64,000 bases of DNA from Actinoallomurus bryophytorum (GCF_006716425.1 NZ_VFOZ01000001.1:4402001-4466000); one strand, 5' to 3'. Counted from the first letter of the stretch, positions 42,682-51,443 are shown. Notes: generated from the sequence alone by a model not told the origin. A program made the numbers and translations.

Positions 42682-43329
42682 GTGCGGGTCGTGATCGCGG
42701 AAGACGCAGTGATGTTGCGGGAAGGCCTGATCCGGCTCCTCGCCGACGAGGGCATCGAGACGGTGGCCACGTCGGACGACGGCCCAGGCCTTGTCGCGAA
42801 CGTCGAGGAGCACCGTCCTGACCTCGCCATCGTGGACGTACGCATGCCCCCGTCCTTCACCGACGAGGGGCTGCGCGCCGCGCTGGAGGCGCGGCAGCGG
42901 GTGCCGGGCACCCCGATCCTCGTCTTCTCCCAGTACGTCGAGGAGCGCTACGCCACCGACCTCATCGGCGGCGGCGCCGACGGCGTCGGCTATCTGCTCA
43001 AGGAGCGTGTGGCCGACGTGGCGGAGTTCCTCGGCGCGGTCCGCAGGGTGGCCGAGGGCGGCACGGTGATCGACCCGGAGGTGATCGCCCAGCTCCTGGG
43101 CCGCCGGCGCCGTGGCGACCGGCTGGAGGCACTGACCCCCCGCGAACGCGAGGTGCTCGGCCTGATGGCCGAGGGCCTGTCCAACGCGGCGGTGGCCCGC
43201 CGGCTCGTCGTCACGGACGGCGCGGTGGAAAAGCACATCTCCAACATCTTCCTCAAACTCGGCCTCCAGCACACGAACAGCACGCACCGCCGCGTCATGG
43301 CGGTCCTCGCCTACCTCGGCCAGAGCTGA
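42682..43329 (+). CDS. NarL/LuxR-type response regulator (regulator 1)
   Basis: 215 residues. Receiver: E7-D8, phospho-acceptor D52 in LAIVDVRMPPSF, and Lys in YLLKERVADV. The C-terminal LuxR helix-turn-helix is LTPREREVLGLMAEGLSNAAVARRLVVTDGAVEKHISNIFLKLGL. It pairs with kinase 1. It ends 1 bp before the stop of regulator 2, which points the other way. About 60 percent of positions look the same in regulator 2 by eye, so the two are paralogues. The target is probably the shared palindrome. Confidence 0.93.
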   Translation: MRVVIAEDAVMLREGLIRLLADEGIETVATSDDGPGLVANVEEHRPDLAIVDVRMPPSFTDEGLRAALEARQRVPGTPILVFSQYVEERYATDLIGGGADGVGYLLKERVADVAEFLGAVRRVAEGGTVIDPEVIAQLLGRRRRGDRLEALTPREREVLGLMAEGLSNAAVARRLVVTDGAVEKHISNIFLKLGLQHTNSTHRRVMAVLAYLGQS

Positions 43330-43330
43330 C

Positions 43331-43981
43331 TCAGGAGCCGTTCAGATAGGCGAGGACGGCGAGAACGCGGCGGTTGTCGTCGTCCGAGGGCGGCAGGTCC
43401 AGCTTGAGAAAGATGTTCGACGTGTGCTTGGCGATGGCCCGCTCGGTGACGACGAGGCGCTGCGCGATCGCGACGTTGGAACGCCCCTCCGCCATCAGGC
43501 CGAGCACCTCGCGCTCGCGCGGGGTCAGGTCGCCGAGCGGCTCGTCCCGTGACTTGCGGGCCAGCAGCTGGGAGATCACCTGCGGGTCCATCGCCGTGCC
43601 GCCCGCGGCCACCCGGCGTACGGCGTCGACGAACTGGTCGGCGTCGAACACCCGGTCCTTGAGCAGGTAGCCCACGCCGCCGCTGCCATCGGCCAGCAGC
43701 TCGCGGGCGTACAGCTGCTCGACGTGCTGCGAGAGCACGAGCACCGGCAGCCCCGGCACCTCACGACGGGCGTGCAGGGCCGCCTGGAGGCCCTCGTCGG
43801 TGAAGGTCGGCGGCAGGCGTACGTCGACCACGGCCACGTCCGGCTTGACCGTGAGCAGAGCCCTGGTGAGTTCCGGCCCGTTGTCGACCGCGGCCGCGAT
43901 CTCGAAGTCGTACGCCTCAAGGAGCCGGATGAGGCCGTCTCTCAGCAGGAACAGATCCTCGGCGAGGACGACACGCATCAC
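43331..43981 (-). CDS. NarL/LuxR-type response regulator (regulator 2)
   Basis: 216 residues. Receiver with E8-D9, phospho-acceptor D53 in VAVVDVRLPPTF and YLLKDRVFDADQF. The DNA-binding domain is LTPREREVLGLMAEGRSNVAIAQRLVVTERAIAKHTSNIFLKLDLPPSDDDNRRVLAVLAYL. It differs from regulator 1 mostly in the recognition-helix flank (TERAIAKHTS against TDGAVEKHIS). It starts 13 bp after the kinase 2 stop, so the two form an operon. Confidence 0.93.
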   Translation of the reverse strand: MMRVVLAEDLFLLRDGLIRLLEAYDFEIAAAVDNGPELTRALLTVKPDVAVVDVRLPPTFTDEGLQAALHARREVPGLPVLVLSQHVEQLYARELLADGSGGVGYLLKDRVFDADQFVDAVRRVAAGGTAMDPQVISQLLARKSRDEPLGDLTPREREVLGLMAEGRSNVAIAQRLVVTERAIAKHTSNIFLKLDLPPSDDDNRRVLAVLAYLNGS

Positions 43982-43994
43982 GGCTCCTGAGTCA

Positions 43995-45263
43995 CTAAGG
44001 CTGTGGCGAGGACAGCTCGCATGGCAGCTCCATGGTCACCATCGTCGGACCCCCCACGGGACTGTTGAGGGCGAGGACTCCGTCGAATGTACCGATTCGC
44101 CGCTCGATGCCGCTGATTCCCGTGCCATGGGACATGGCGGCGCCGCCCTGCCCGTCATCGGTGATCACGATGCGGAGCATGCCGTTCTCGTGCCGCAGGT
44201 CCAGCCAGACACGCCGCGCGCCGGAGTGCTTGGCCGCGTTGGTGAGGATCTCCGAGACCGCGAAGTAGGCGGCCGACTCGACCGGCGCCTCGATGCGGCC
44301 GGGGATCTCGGCCGACACCTCGGTCTGGAGCGGGCTGGCCATCGCGAGGGCGCGTACGGCGTCTCCCAGCCCGCGTTCGGCCAGGACCGGAGGGTGGATG
44401 CCACGGACCAGGTCGCGCAGCTCGGTGAGGGCCTTGGAGGAGGACTCACGCGCCTCGGACAACAGGACCTTCGCCTTCTTCGGGTCGCGTTCGAGCAGGT
44501 GCTCGATGGCGCCGAGGCTCATGCCCATGGCCACGAGCCGGGCCTGCGCTCCGTCGTGCAGGTCGCGCTCGATCCGGCGCAGCTCGGCGGCCTGGGAGTC
44601 GAGGGCGTCGGAGCGGGTCTCGGTGAGGCGCGCCACGCGCAGCTCCAGCTCACGCTCGTGCGTCGGAGCGAGCAGGGCGGCGGTCAGCCGTGAGTGCAGG
44701 TGCATGGTCTTCGGGGTCAGCCAGAGGCCCAGCCCCGCGTACACGAAACCGACGAGTCCCGCGATCGTCGCGGTCGCCTGGTCGCTGATGGGCACGAAGG
44801 TGTACCACTCGTTACCGCCCGAGTGCACGATCGGGCGCCACACGCCGAGTGCGAGGACCCAGCCGTACGGGCCGTAGAAGGGGAGCGAGAAGGCGAAGAT
44901 CGCCAGGGTGAAGCCGGCCGTCGCGTCACAGATCATCCACAGCAGGTCACGCCAGGTCGCCCGGTCCATCATGACCCAGCGGTACCGCTCCAGCGCCCCG
45001 ATCAGGCCGCCCTGGAAGTGCGGCTTCGGCCGGTACGGCTCCTTGATCTCCACGCCGAACCACCGGTACGCCAGCCGACGGCGCAGGTTGGCGTGCGAAC
45101 GGGCGAGACGCGCGACCAGAGGTACGAGGACGACGCCGATGACCACCGGAGTCAGCGAGATCGAGACGACCATCAGGATGAACAACACCAGCGATCCGAC
45201 CATGGCAAGCAGGGCCAGGCCCAGGCCGCGTACGGCCGCCAGTGCCGTGGTTCGAATGTTCAT
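43995..45263 (-). CDS. Sensor histidine kinase, DesK/NarX-like (kinase 2)
   Basis: 422 residues. Putative-sensor domain with four membrane segments (ALAAVRGLGLALLAMVGSLVLF; VVIGVVLVPLV; AGFTLAIFAFSLPFYGPYGWVLALGV; ATIAGLVGFVYAGLGLWL). HisKA_3 ELRRIERDLHDGAQARLVAMG has the His near 235. The ATPase domain has SEILTNAAKHSGARRVW, ITDDGQGGA and GTGISGIERRIGTFDG. ATG 45263 was chosen because GGAGG (45268-45272 region, minus strand) is too close to the ATG at 45266. It is divergent from the exporter gene, across a 36-bp palindrome. Confidence 0.92.
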   Translation of the reverse strand: MNIRTTALAAVRGLGLALLAMVGSLVLFILMVVSISLTPVVIGVVLVPLVARLARSHANLRRRLAYRWFGVEIKEPYRPKPHFQGGLIGALERYRWVMMDRATWRDLLWMICDATAGFTLAIFAFSLPFYGPYGWVLALGVWRPIVHSGGNEWYTFVPISDQATATIAGLVGFVYAGLGLWLTPKTMHLHSRLTAALLAPTHERELELRVARLTETRSDALDSQAAELRRIERDLHDGAQARLVAMGMSLGAIEHLLERDPKKAKVLLSEARESSSKALTELRDLVRGIHPPVLAERGLGDAVRALAMASPLQTEVSAEIPGRIEAPVESAAYFAVSEILTNAAKHSGARRVWLDLRHENGMLRIVITDDGQGGAAMSHGTGISGIERRIGTFDGVLALNSPVGGPTMVTMELPCELSSPQP

Positions 45264-45340
45264 CATTCCTCCCGATCCCGGTCTTATTTTGCCTTCTCGA
45301 GTCTCGCGAGTGGGCCGTCGCCGGTCACTGGGGTCAGCGA

Positions 45341-45376
45341 CCCGGCGATGGTGGTGCCGGCACCACCATCGCCGGG
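45341..45376. promoter_or_regulatory. 36-bp perfect palindrome between kinase 2 and MMPL exporter
   Basis: Left arm CCCGGCGATGGTGGTGCC (45341-45358) is the exact reverse complement of the right arm (45359-45376), with no loop. It contains TGGTGG-N8-CCACCA at 45349-45368, identical in spacing to the site upstream of kinase 1. It is placed to control both divergent genes. Confidence 0.8.
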
Positions 45377-45471
45377 GTTCACATCCACCGTGGAGCGGGG
45401 GCTGACCGGCTGGGGTGGGCCGCGGCGGATTTCTAGCGTCTCGGGCAACCCCAAAGAGTCGGGAGACCCTC

Positions 45472-47682
45472 ATGAGACGCCACATCGGCAGGCACACGCC
45501 ACACTCTTCCTTCGCCGCGAGGATCGGCGGCTGGAGCGTGCGGCACCGGAAGACCGCGATCATCGGCTGGCTGCTGTTCGTGATCGCCGCCAGCATGATC
45601 GGCGCGATGGCCGGTCAGGTCACGATGAAACCAGAGCAGAACGGCGCCGGCGACTCCCTCCGCGCCGAGAAGATCCTCGCCGACGCGGGGATCCAGCACC
45701 CGGCCGGCGAGATGGTGATCGTGCACAGCCGTACGCCGGACGGCTGGCGCGACGCGGCGGGGGCCGTCGCGGCGGCCGTACGCGCGACCGGCCGTGTCGA
45801 CCACCTCCAGCCCGCCCTGGCCGCCAAGGACGGACGGGACGGACTGGTCCGCTTCCAGATGACGGGTGACCCTGCGACCGCGCCGGACCGGGTACAGCCC
45901 GTCCTCGACGCCGTCGACCGGGTCAAGGCCGACCATCCGGAGGTCACGATCGGCCAGTTCGGCGACGCGAGCTCGGGCAAATGGCTGAACGACATCCTGA
46001 GCAAGGACTTCGCCCAGGCCGAGTGGACCGCGGTGCCGCTCGCGCTCGGCATCCTGCTGATCGCGTTCGGGGCGCTGCTGGCGGCCGTGCTGCCGGTCGG
46101 CCTCGCGCTGACCGCCTTCGTCGCGGCGAACGGGCTGCTCGCCGTGGCCAGCCACAGCCTGCACGTCTTCGACACGACGAGCTCGGTGATGCTGCTCATG
46201 GGCCTGGCGGTCGGCGTGGACTACTGCCTGTTCTACATCCGCCGCGAGCGCGACGAGCGGGCCGCGGGCCATGACAAGGAGACCGCGCTGCGCATCGCCG
46301 CCGCGACCTCCGGCCGGTCCGTGCTGGTCTCCGGGCTCACGGTCATGCTCGCCATGGCGGGCATGTTCCTGTCCGGCCTGCTGCTGTTCAAGGGCTTCGC
46401 GCTGGCCACCATGCTGGTCGTGCCGATCGCGATGCTCGGCTCGGTGACCGTCCTGCCGGCGCTGCTGTCCCTGATCGGGGACAAGGTGGAGTTCGGCCGC
46501 GTCCCGTTCCTGGGCCGCCGCCGGGGCCGTCGCACCGAGAGCGGCCGCCTTTCGGCCGCCATCCTCCGCCCGGTGCTGGCCCGTCCCGGGATCTTCGCGG
46601 TGCTGGCCGCCGGGGTGCTGGTCGTGCTGGCCGCGCCGGCGGTGGGCATGCACACCGAGAGCCTCGGCCTCGACCAGCAGATGTCCAAGGACACCCCGAT
46701 GGTCGACGCGTACCAGCGGATCACCCGCGCGTTCCCGGGCGGGCCGGCGCCCGCGCAGGTGGTCGTCAAGGCCACCGACATCCGGTCGCCGCAGGTCACC
46801 CAGGCCATCGCCGGCCTGAAGAGCGAGGCCGGCCGCAGCCGGGAGTTCGGCGCCCCGGTCACCGTGACCGTGCACGCGGAGCAGAACATCGCCCAGATCG
46901 ACGTGCCGCTCGCCGGCGACGGCACGGACGCGGTCTCCGAGCACGCCCTCGCGACGCTGCGGGACCGGCTGGTGCCGGCGACCGTCGGCGGCGTGGCGAC
47001 GGCGTACGTCACCGGTCAGCTCGCCGGGTCGCTCGACTTCACCGCTCAGCTGCGCCACGACATCGTGCCGGTGTTCGCCTTCGTGATGATCGTGACGTTC
47101 CTGCTGATGCTGGTCTCGTTCCGGTCCGTGGCCATCGCGGTGACCGCGATCCTGCTCAACCTGCTGTCGGTGGCGGCGGCGTACGGCGTCATGGTCGCGG
47201 TCTTCCAGCACGGCTGGGGCGCGGGCCTGGTCGGCGCCGAGCCGGTCGGCGCGATCGAGTCCTGGATGCCGCTGTTCGTCTTCGTGGTGCTGTTCGGGCT
47301 GTCGATGGACTACCACGTGTTCGTCGTGTCCCGGATCCGCGAGGCCCGCGACCGCGGCCTGCGTACCCGCGACGCCGTGTCGCACGGGGTCCGCTCCAGC
47401 GCCGGAGTCGTCACCAGCGCGGCCGTGATCATGGTCGCCATCTTCGCGGTGTTCGGGACGCTGTCGATGCAGGACATGAAGCAGATGGGAGTGGGGCTGG
47501 CGGTGGCCGTGCTGCTGGACGCGACCGTCGTACGCGCGGTGCTGTTGCCGTCGGCGATGGCCCTGCTCGGCGAGGCCAACTGGTACCTGCCCCGCTGGCT
47601 CGGCTGGCTGCCGAAGGTCTCCCACGGCGAGGAGGAGGTCCCTCCGAGCCCTCTGGAACACCCGGTCACGGTCGGGCGTTGA
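45472..47682 (+). CDS. MMPL family transporter
   Basis: 736 residues, RND/MMPL architecture: helix 1 (TAIIGWLLFVIAASMIGAM), a first outer loop of about 150 residues, helices 2-6 with LMGLAVGVDYCLFYIRRERDE (proton-relay Asp and Tyr), a second outer loop (GMHTESLGLDQQMSKDTPMV...), and helices 8-12 with VVLFGLSMDYHVFVVSRIRE, the second relay Asp-Tyr. Relatives export lipids, siderophores or peptides using the proton gradient. ATG 45472 follows GGGAGA. Divergent from kinase 2 and probably under its control. Confidence 0.93.
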   Translation: MRRHIGRHTPHSSFAARIGGWSVRHRKTAIIGWLLFVIAASMIGAMAGQVTMKPEQNGAGDSLRAEKILADAGIQHPAGEMVIVHSRTPDGWRDAAGAVAAAVRATGRVDHLQPALAAKDGRDGLVRFQMTGDPATAPDRVQPVLDAVDRVKADHPEVTIGQFGDASSGKWLNDILSKDFAQAEWTAVPLALGILLIAFGALLAAVLPVGLALTAFVAANGLLAVASHSLHVFDTTSSVMLLMGLAVGVDYCLFYIRRERDERAAGHDKETALRIAAATSGRSVLVSGLTVMLAMAGMFLSGLLLFKGFALATMLVVPIAMLGSVTVLPALLSLIGDKVEFGRVPFLGRRRGRRTESGRLSAAILRPVLARPGIFAVLAAGVLVVLAAPAVGMHTESLGLDQQMSKDTPMVDAYQRITRAFPGGPAPAQVVVKATDIRSPQVTQAIAGLKSEAGRSREFGAPVTVTVHAEQNIAQIDVPLAGDGTDAVSEHALATLRDRLVPATVGGVATAYVTGQLAGSLDFTAQLRHDIVPVFAFVMIVTFLLMLVSFRSVAIAVTAILLNLLSVAAAYGVMVAVFQHGWGAGLVGAEPVGAIESWMPLFVFVVLFGLSMDYHVFVVSRIREARDRGLRTRDAVSHGVRSSAGVVTSAAVIMVAIFAVFGTLSMQDMKQMGVGLAVAVLLDATVVRAVLLPSAMALLGEANWYLPRWLGWLPKVSHGEEEVPPSPLEHPVTVGR

Positions 47683-47843
47683 CCGCAACCCGCACGGGAG
47701 CCTACGGGCCCCGTACGGGCCGGGGAATGCGCGGTGGCCTCGGCATGTTGTGCAATCTGGCACACTGGTACGCGCTGCGGTACCGGTTCACATCCCCGGA
47801 TCCCCGGAGATGACCCGGCGACCGCCTGAAGCGAGGAGAAGTA

Positions 47844-48086
47844 GTGAAGCCTGAAATCCACCCGGACTACGTCGTCACCACTGTGACGTGTACCTGCGGA
47901 AACACCTTCGAGACCCGCAGCACCGCACAGAATGGCTCCATTCACGCCGACGTGTGCTCCAACTGCCACCCGTTCTACACGGGCAAGCAGAAGATCCTCG
48001 ACACCGGTGGCCGTGTGGCCCGGTTCGAGCGGCGCTTCGGCAAGAAGGCCACGGGCGACAAGAAGGCCACGGGCGACGAGAAGTAA
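47844..48086 (+). CDS. rpmE: 50S ribosomal protein L31
   Basis: 80 residues. The zinc-binding C+ form: [14 protein letters not shown] and [34 protein letters not shown] duplicated KKATGD at the C-terminus makes a short lysine tail. GAGGAGAAG precedes GTG 47844. In most actinobacteria rpmE directly follows rho; here they are about 6.8 kb apart. As a C+ form it can store zinc and be replaced by a C- paralogue under zinc limitation; no such paralogue is in the window. Confidence 0.97.
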   Translation: MKPEIHPDYVVTTVTCTCGNTFETRSTAQNGSIHADVCSNCHPFYTGKQKILDTGGRVARFERRFGKKATGDKKATGDEK

Positions 48087-48098
48087 CCATTGCGTGTT

Positions 48099-48131
48099 AC
48101 GCCGGCCGGAGAGGCGATCTCCGGTCGGCGT
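48099..48131 (+). terminator. Terminator/attenuator between rpmE and prfA
   Basis: ACGCCGGCCGGAG (48099-48111) pairs with CTCCGGTCGGCGT (48119-48131), a 13-bp stem with one G-U pair. It probably reduces read-through from the ribosomal gene into prfA. Confidence 0.65.
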
Positions 48132-48166
48132 CGGCCTGCCTGCCCAGTGCCAACCCAGGACCTGAC

Positions 48167-49222
48167 GTGAACCTCGACGATCTGACCAGCGAATTCGCCG
48201 ACATCGAAAAGCGGCTCGCCGACCCGGCGGTACACACCGACCAGGCCGAGGCGCGGCGTCTCGGCAAGCGCTACGCCGAGCTCCGCCCGATCGTCGAGGT
48301 CGGGCGCGAGCTGCGCGCCGCCCGCGACGACGCCGCTGCCGCACGTGAGCTGGCGGCCGAGGATCCGGCGTTCGGCGACGAGGCCGCCGACCTGGACAAG
48401 CGCATCGGAGAGCTCGAGGAGACGCTGCGGCGGCTGCTCGTGCCGCGCGATCCGAGCGACGGCAAGGACGTCATTCTCGAGGTCAAGGCCGGCGAGGGCG
48501 GTGAGGAGTCGGCGCTGTTCGCCGGCGACCTGCTGCGGATGTACCTCCGCTACGCCGAGCGCGCCGGCTGGAAGACCGAGGTCATCGACGCCCAGCACTC
48601 CGACCTCGGTGGCTACAAAGACGTCACCGTCGCGGTGAAATCACGCCCATCCGCCGAGGGTGTGTGGGCGCGACTGAAGTATGAAGGCGGTGTGCACCGC
48701 GTCCAGCGGGTCCCCGCGACCGAGTCCCAGGGCCGTATCCACACCAGTGCGGCGGGCGTGTTCGTCGTGCCCGAGGCCGAGGACGTCGAGGTCCAGATCG
48801 ACCAGAACGACCTGCGCGTCGACGTGTTCCGCTCCAGCGGGCCGGGCGGCCAGAGCGTCAACACCACCGACTCGGCGGTCCGGATCACGCACCTGCCCAC
48901 CAACATCGTCGTCTCCTGCCAGAACGAGAAGAGCCAGCTCCAGAACAAGGAGCAGGCCATGCGCATCCTGCGGGCCCGGCTGCTGGCCGCCGCGCGGGAG
49001 CAGGCCGACGCCGCGGCGGCGGCCGAACGCAAGAACCAGGTGCGCACGGTGGACCGCTCCGAGCGGGTCCGCACCTACAACTATCCGGAGAATCGCATCT
49101 CCGACCACCGCGTGGGCTACAAGGCCTACAACCTCGACCAGGTGCTCGACGGTGATCTGGACAACGTCATCCAGGCGCTCGTCGACGCCGACATGGAGCA
49201 CAAGCTCGCACAAGCAACCTGA
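48167..49222 (+). CDS. prfA: Peptide chain release factor 1
   Basis: 351 residues, normal length. The codon-recognition PAT motif is in [20 protein letters not shown]. The catalytic GGQ loop is [22 protein letters not shown], where the Gln is the substrate of PrmC methylation. The tail [28 protein letters not shown] is family-specific. It terminates translation at UAA and UAG. GTG 48167 is the best start for domain 1 ([16 protein letters not shown]); the frame extends upstream through the rpmE region but not as coding sequence. Confidence 0.97.
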   Translation: MNLDDLTSEFADIEKRLADPAVHTDQAEARRLGKRYAELRPIVEVGRELRAARDDAAAARELAAEDPAFGDEAADLDKRIGELEETLRRLLVPRDPSDGKDVILEVKAGEGGEESALFAGDLLRMYLRYAERAGWKTEVIDAQHSDLGGYKDVTVAVKSRPSAEGVWARLKYEGGVHRVQRVPATESQGRIHTSAAGVFVVPEAEDVEVQIDQNDLRVDVFRSSGPGGQSVNTTDSAVRITHLPTNIVVSCQNEKSQLQNKEQAMRILRARLLAAAREQADAAAAAERKNQVRTVDRSERVRTYNYPENRISDHRVGYKAYNLDQVLDGDLDNVIQALVDADMEHKLAQAT

Positions 49223-49237
49223 CCAGTGACATAACCG

Positions 49238-50101
49238 ATGAACCATCTGCTCTCCGACGAGATCGCCCGCGCGACGGCACGGCTGGCCGCCGCGGGGATT
49301 CCGTCGCCCCGGGCCGACGCCGAGGAGCTCGCGGCGTTCGTGCACGGCGTCAGGCGTGCCGAGCTGCACGGGGTGCCCGACGCCGCCTTCGACGCGCGCT
49401 TCTGGGAGGGCATCGCACGGCGTGAGGCGGGTGAGCCGCTGCAGCACATCACGGGCCGTGCGTTCTTCCGCTACCTGGAGCTGCGGGTGGGGCCGGGGGT
49501 GTTCGTGCCGCGTCCGGAGACCGAGGTGGTCGCGGGCTGGGCGATCGACACGCTTCGCACCATGGACGTCGGCGACCCGCTCGTCGTGGACCTCGGCACC
49601 GGCTCGGGCGCCATCGCGCTGTCCATCGCCCAGGAGGTCCCCCGCGCGCGCGTGCACGCGGTGGAAAAGGACCCGAAGGCCTACGTCCACGCCACCCGCA
49701 ACGTCGAGGATCTGGACGAACGCGGCCGGGTCCGGTTGCACCTCGGAGACTTCGCCGACGCTCTGCGTGATCTCGACGGTACCGTCGACCTGGTCGTCAG
49801 CAACCCGCCGTACATCCCCATGTCCGAGTGGGAGTACGTCCCGGGGGATGTGCGCGACTTCGACCCGCCGCCGGCCCTGTGGGGCGGCGGCGACGACGGC
49901 CTGGACGCGATGCGCGTGGTCGAGCGCGCGGCGCGGCGGCTGCTGCGCCCCGGCGGCTGGGCGGCGGTCGAGCACAGCGACCTGCAGGGCAACCCGGTCT
50001 ACTGGATCTTCGCCGAAGAGCACGGGTGGCGCGACATGCGCAACCACAAGGATCTGACCGGCCGCGACCGCTTCGTCACCGCACGCCTGGGCCTCGACTG
50101 A
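49238..50101 (+). CDS. prmC: Release factor glutamine methyltransferase
   Basis: 287 residues. N-terminal helical substrate domain (LSDEIARATARLAAAGIPSPRADAEELAAF, GEPLQHITGRAFFRYLELRVGPGVFVPRPETE). Then VVDLGTGSGAIALSIAQ (SAM motif I) and VVSNPPYIP, the NPPY motif that holds the glutamine. It N5-methylates the GGQ glutamine of release factors; prfA ends 15 bp upstream, the standard operon pairing. ATG 49238 has no strong ribosome site, so coupling with prfA is likely. Confidence 0.95.
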   Translation: MNHLLSDEIARATARLAAAGIPSPRADAEELAAFVHGVRRAELHGVPDAAFDARFWEGIARREAGEPLQHITGRAFFRYLELRVGPGVFVPRPETEVVAGWAIDTLRTMDVGDPLVVDLGTGSGAIALSIAQEVPRARVHAVEKDPKAYVHATRNVEDLDERGRVRLHLGDFADALRDLDGTVDLVVSNPPYIPMSEWEYVPGDVRDFDPPPALWGGGDDGLDAMRVVERAARRLLRPGGWAAVEHSDLQGNPVYWIFAEEHGWRDMRNHKDLTGRDRFVTARLGLD

Positions 50102-50157
50102 GCCCGTGCTCGAAGCCCGTGCGTGAAGGACTGCCGGGCGGTGGAAGAATGGCGGCC

Positions 50158-51045
50158 GTGAGCCGACGCTATGACTGCTCAGACCCGATGGAGCGCACGC
50201 GAGGGATCGCGGAGGCGGTCTCGGCCGTACGCCGCGGCGAGCTGGTGGTGCTGCCGACCGACACGGTGTACGGCATCGGTGCCGACGCCTTCACCCCCGC
50301 GGCGGTGAACGCGCTGCTGGAGGCCAAGGGCCGCGGTCGCGACATGCCCTCGCCGGTGCTGGTCGGCTCGGTACGCGCGGCCCAGGCGCTGGTCGAGGAC
50401 TTCGGCACGTACGGACAGGACCTCGTGGACGAGTTCTGGCCGGGGGCGCTGACCCTGGTGTGCCGGGCCAACAGCACCCTCGCCTGGGATCTCGGCGACA
50501 GCAAGGGCACCGTCGCGATCCGCATGCCGCTGCACCAGCTCACGCTGGAGCTGCTCAAGGAGACGGGGCCGCTCGCGGTGAGCAGCGCCAACCGCTCCGG
50601 CGCCGCGCCGGCCCGCACCGCCAAGGACGCCGAGACACAGCTCGGCGAGTCCGTCGAGGTCTACCTCGACGACGGCACGAGCGGCGAGGCGGATCCCTCC
50701 TCGATCGTGGACCTCACCGGCGCCGTCCCTCGCCTCCTGCGCGCGGGTGCCATCTCCGAAGACCGCATCCGCGAGGTGTGCGGAGTGCTGCTCAGCGACG
50801 AGGACGAGCCCACCGAACACGCGGAAGAGCCGGCCGAGCCCGCCGAGGCGGCCAAGTCCGAGGAGCCTGCCGAGGCGGCCAAGTCCGAGGAGCCCGCCGA
50901 CACGGCCGAGCCCGTGGAGATCGCGCAGGCGGAGGCGGCCGAGCCCGCGGCACCTGCTGAGCCCGCAGGGCCCGTGGAGACCACCGAGGCGACGAGCGGC
51001 ACGGACGCGCCCGCAACCTCCGCCGAGGAGCGGCCCCGTCAGTAG
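50158..51045 (+). CDS. L-threonylcarbamoyladenylate synthase (Sua5/YrdC family) with acidic tail
   Basis: 295 residues. The YrdC domain (about 1-205) has VRRGELVVLPTDTVYGIGADAF, KGRGRDMPSPVLVGS, FWPGALTLVCRA, VAIRMPLH and PLAVSSANRSGAAPA, all nucleotide and threonine contacts. The product, threonylcarbamoyl-AMP, is used for t6A37 modification of tRNAs. The last 85 residues are Glu/Ala/Pro-rich and repetitive, not the C-terminal Sua5 domain, and are probably disordered. GTG 50158 lies 13 nt after AAGAAT; ATG 50149 is an alternative that adds MAA. Confidence 0.92.
   Translation: MSRRYDCSDPMERTRGIAEAVSAVRRGELVVLPTDTVYGIGADAFTPAAVNALLEAKGRGRDMPSPVLVGSVRAAQALVEDFGTYGQDLVDEFWPGALTLVCRANSTLAWDLGDSKGTVAIRMPLHQLTLELLKETGPLAVSSANRSGAAPARTAKDAETQLGESVEVYLDDGTSGEADPSSIVDLTGAVPRLLRAGAISEDRIREVCGVLLSDEDEPTEHAEEPAEPAEAAKSEEPAEAAKSEEPADTAEPVEIAQAEAAEPAAPAEPAGPVETTEATSGTDAPATSAEERPRQ
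50842..50895 (+). repeat. 27-bp direct tandem repeat in the acidic tail
   Basis: Two adjacent 27-bp units (50842-50868 and 50869-50895) encode AEAAKSEEP-type peptide repeats; only a few bases differ. Confidence 0.85.
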
Positions 51046-51443
51046 CGCCGGCGCCAGCCTGCGCACTTCTTGGTCCGGAACACCTTCCGGTGCCACGTCC
51101 CGACACATTCCTGGACGTACAGGTGTCCGGTGTTCGCCGAGCTCACGGTCTGCCACGCGCGGTGTGCCCCGGGCCGGAGCGCCGCGACCCGTACGGAGTT
51201 GCCATGGTGCCGCTCGGTGAAGGTGAACCGGACGGCGGCGACGGCCCGGTCCTTCTTGACGTCCTTGAGTAAGAAGGAGAGCGTCGCCCTGGCCGCATGC
51301 GTGCGGTAGACGCCGAAGGCGTCCACTCCGCGCAGCCCGGCCGACCGCCAGAAGCCGGCCTCGGCGCCCGCCGGGACCGCGGTCAGCGAGAGCGCGGTGA
51401 TGATGGCACCGGCCGCCAGAGTCACCATCGCGACTCCCCGCAT
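51039..51443 (-). CDS. Small secreted protein, unknown
   Basis: 134 residues. Signal peptide MRGVAMVTLAAGAIITALSL ending near PAGAEA. The mature part is basic and beta-rich (RATLSFLLKDVKKDRAVAAVRFTFTERHHGNSVRVAALRPGAHRAWQTV) with two cysteines late (VQECVGTW, TKKCAGWRRRY) that could form a disulfide. The family was not recognised. ATG 51443 follows GGGGGATCA on the minus strand. Its 3' end overlaps the end of the Sua5-type gene by 7 bp. Confidence 0.65.
   Translation of the reverse strand: MRGVAMVTLAAGAIITALSLTAVPAGAEAGFWRSAGLRGVDAFGVYRTHAARATLSFLLKDVKKDRAVAAVRFTFTERHHGNSVRVAALRPGAHRAWQTVSSANTGHLYVQECVGTWHRKVFRTKKCAGWRRRY

Noticed and set aside
45433-47763. Minus-strand open frame of 776 codons opposite the MMPL gene
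   Set aside because: Arg/His/Asp/Gln-rich with no recognisable fold; the plus strand has full MMPL architecture.
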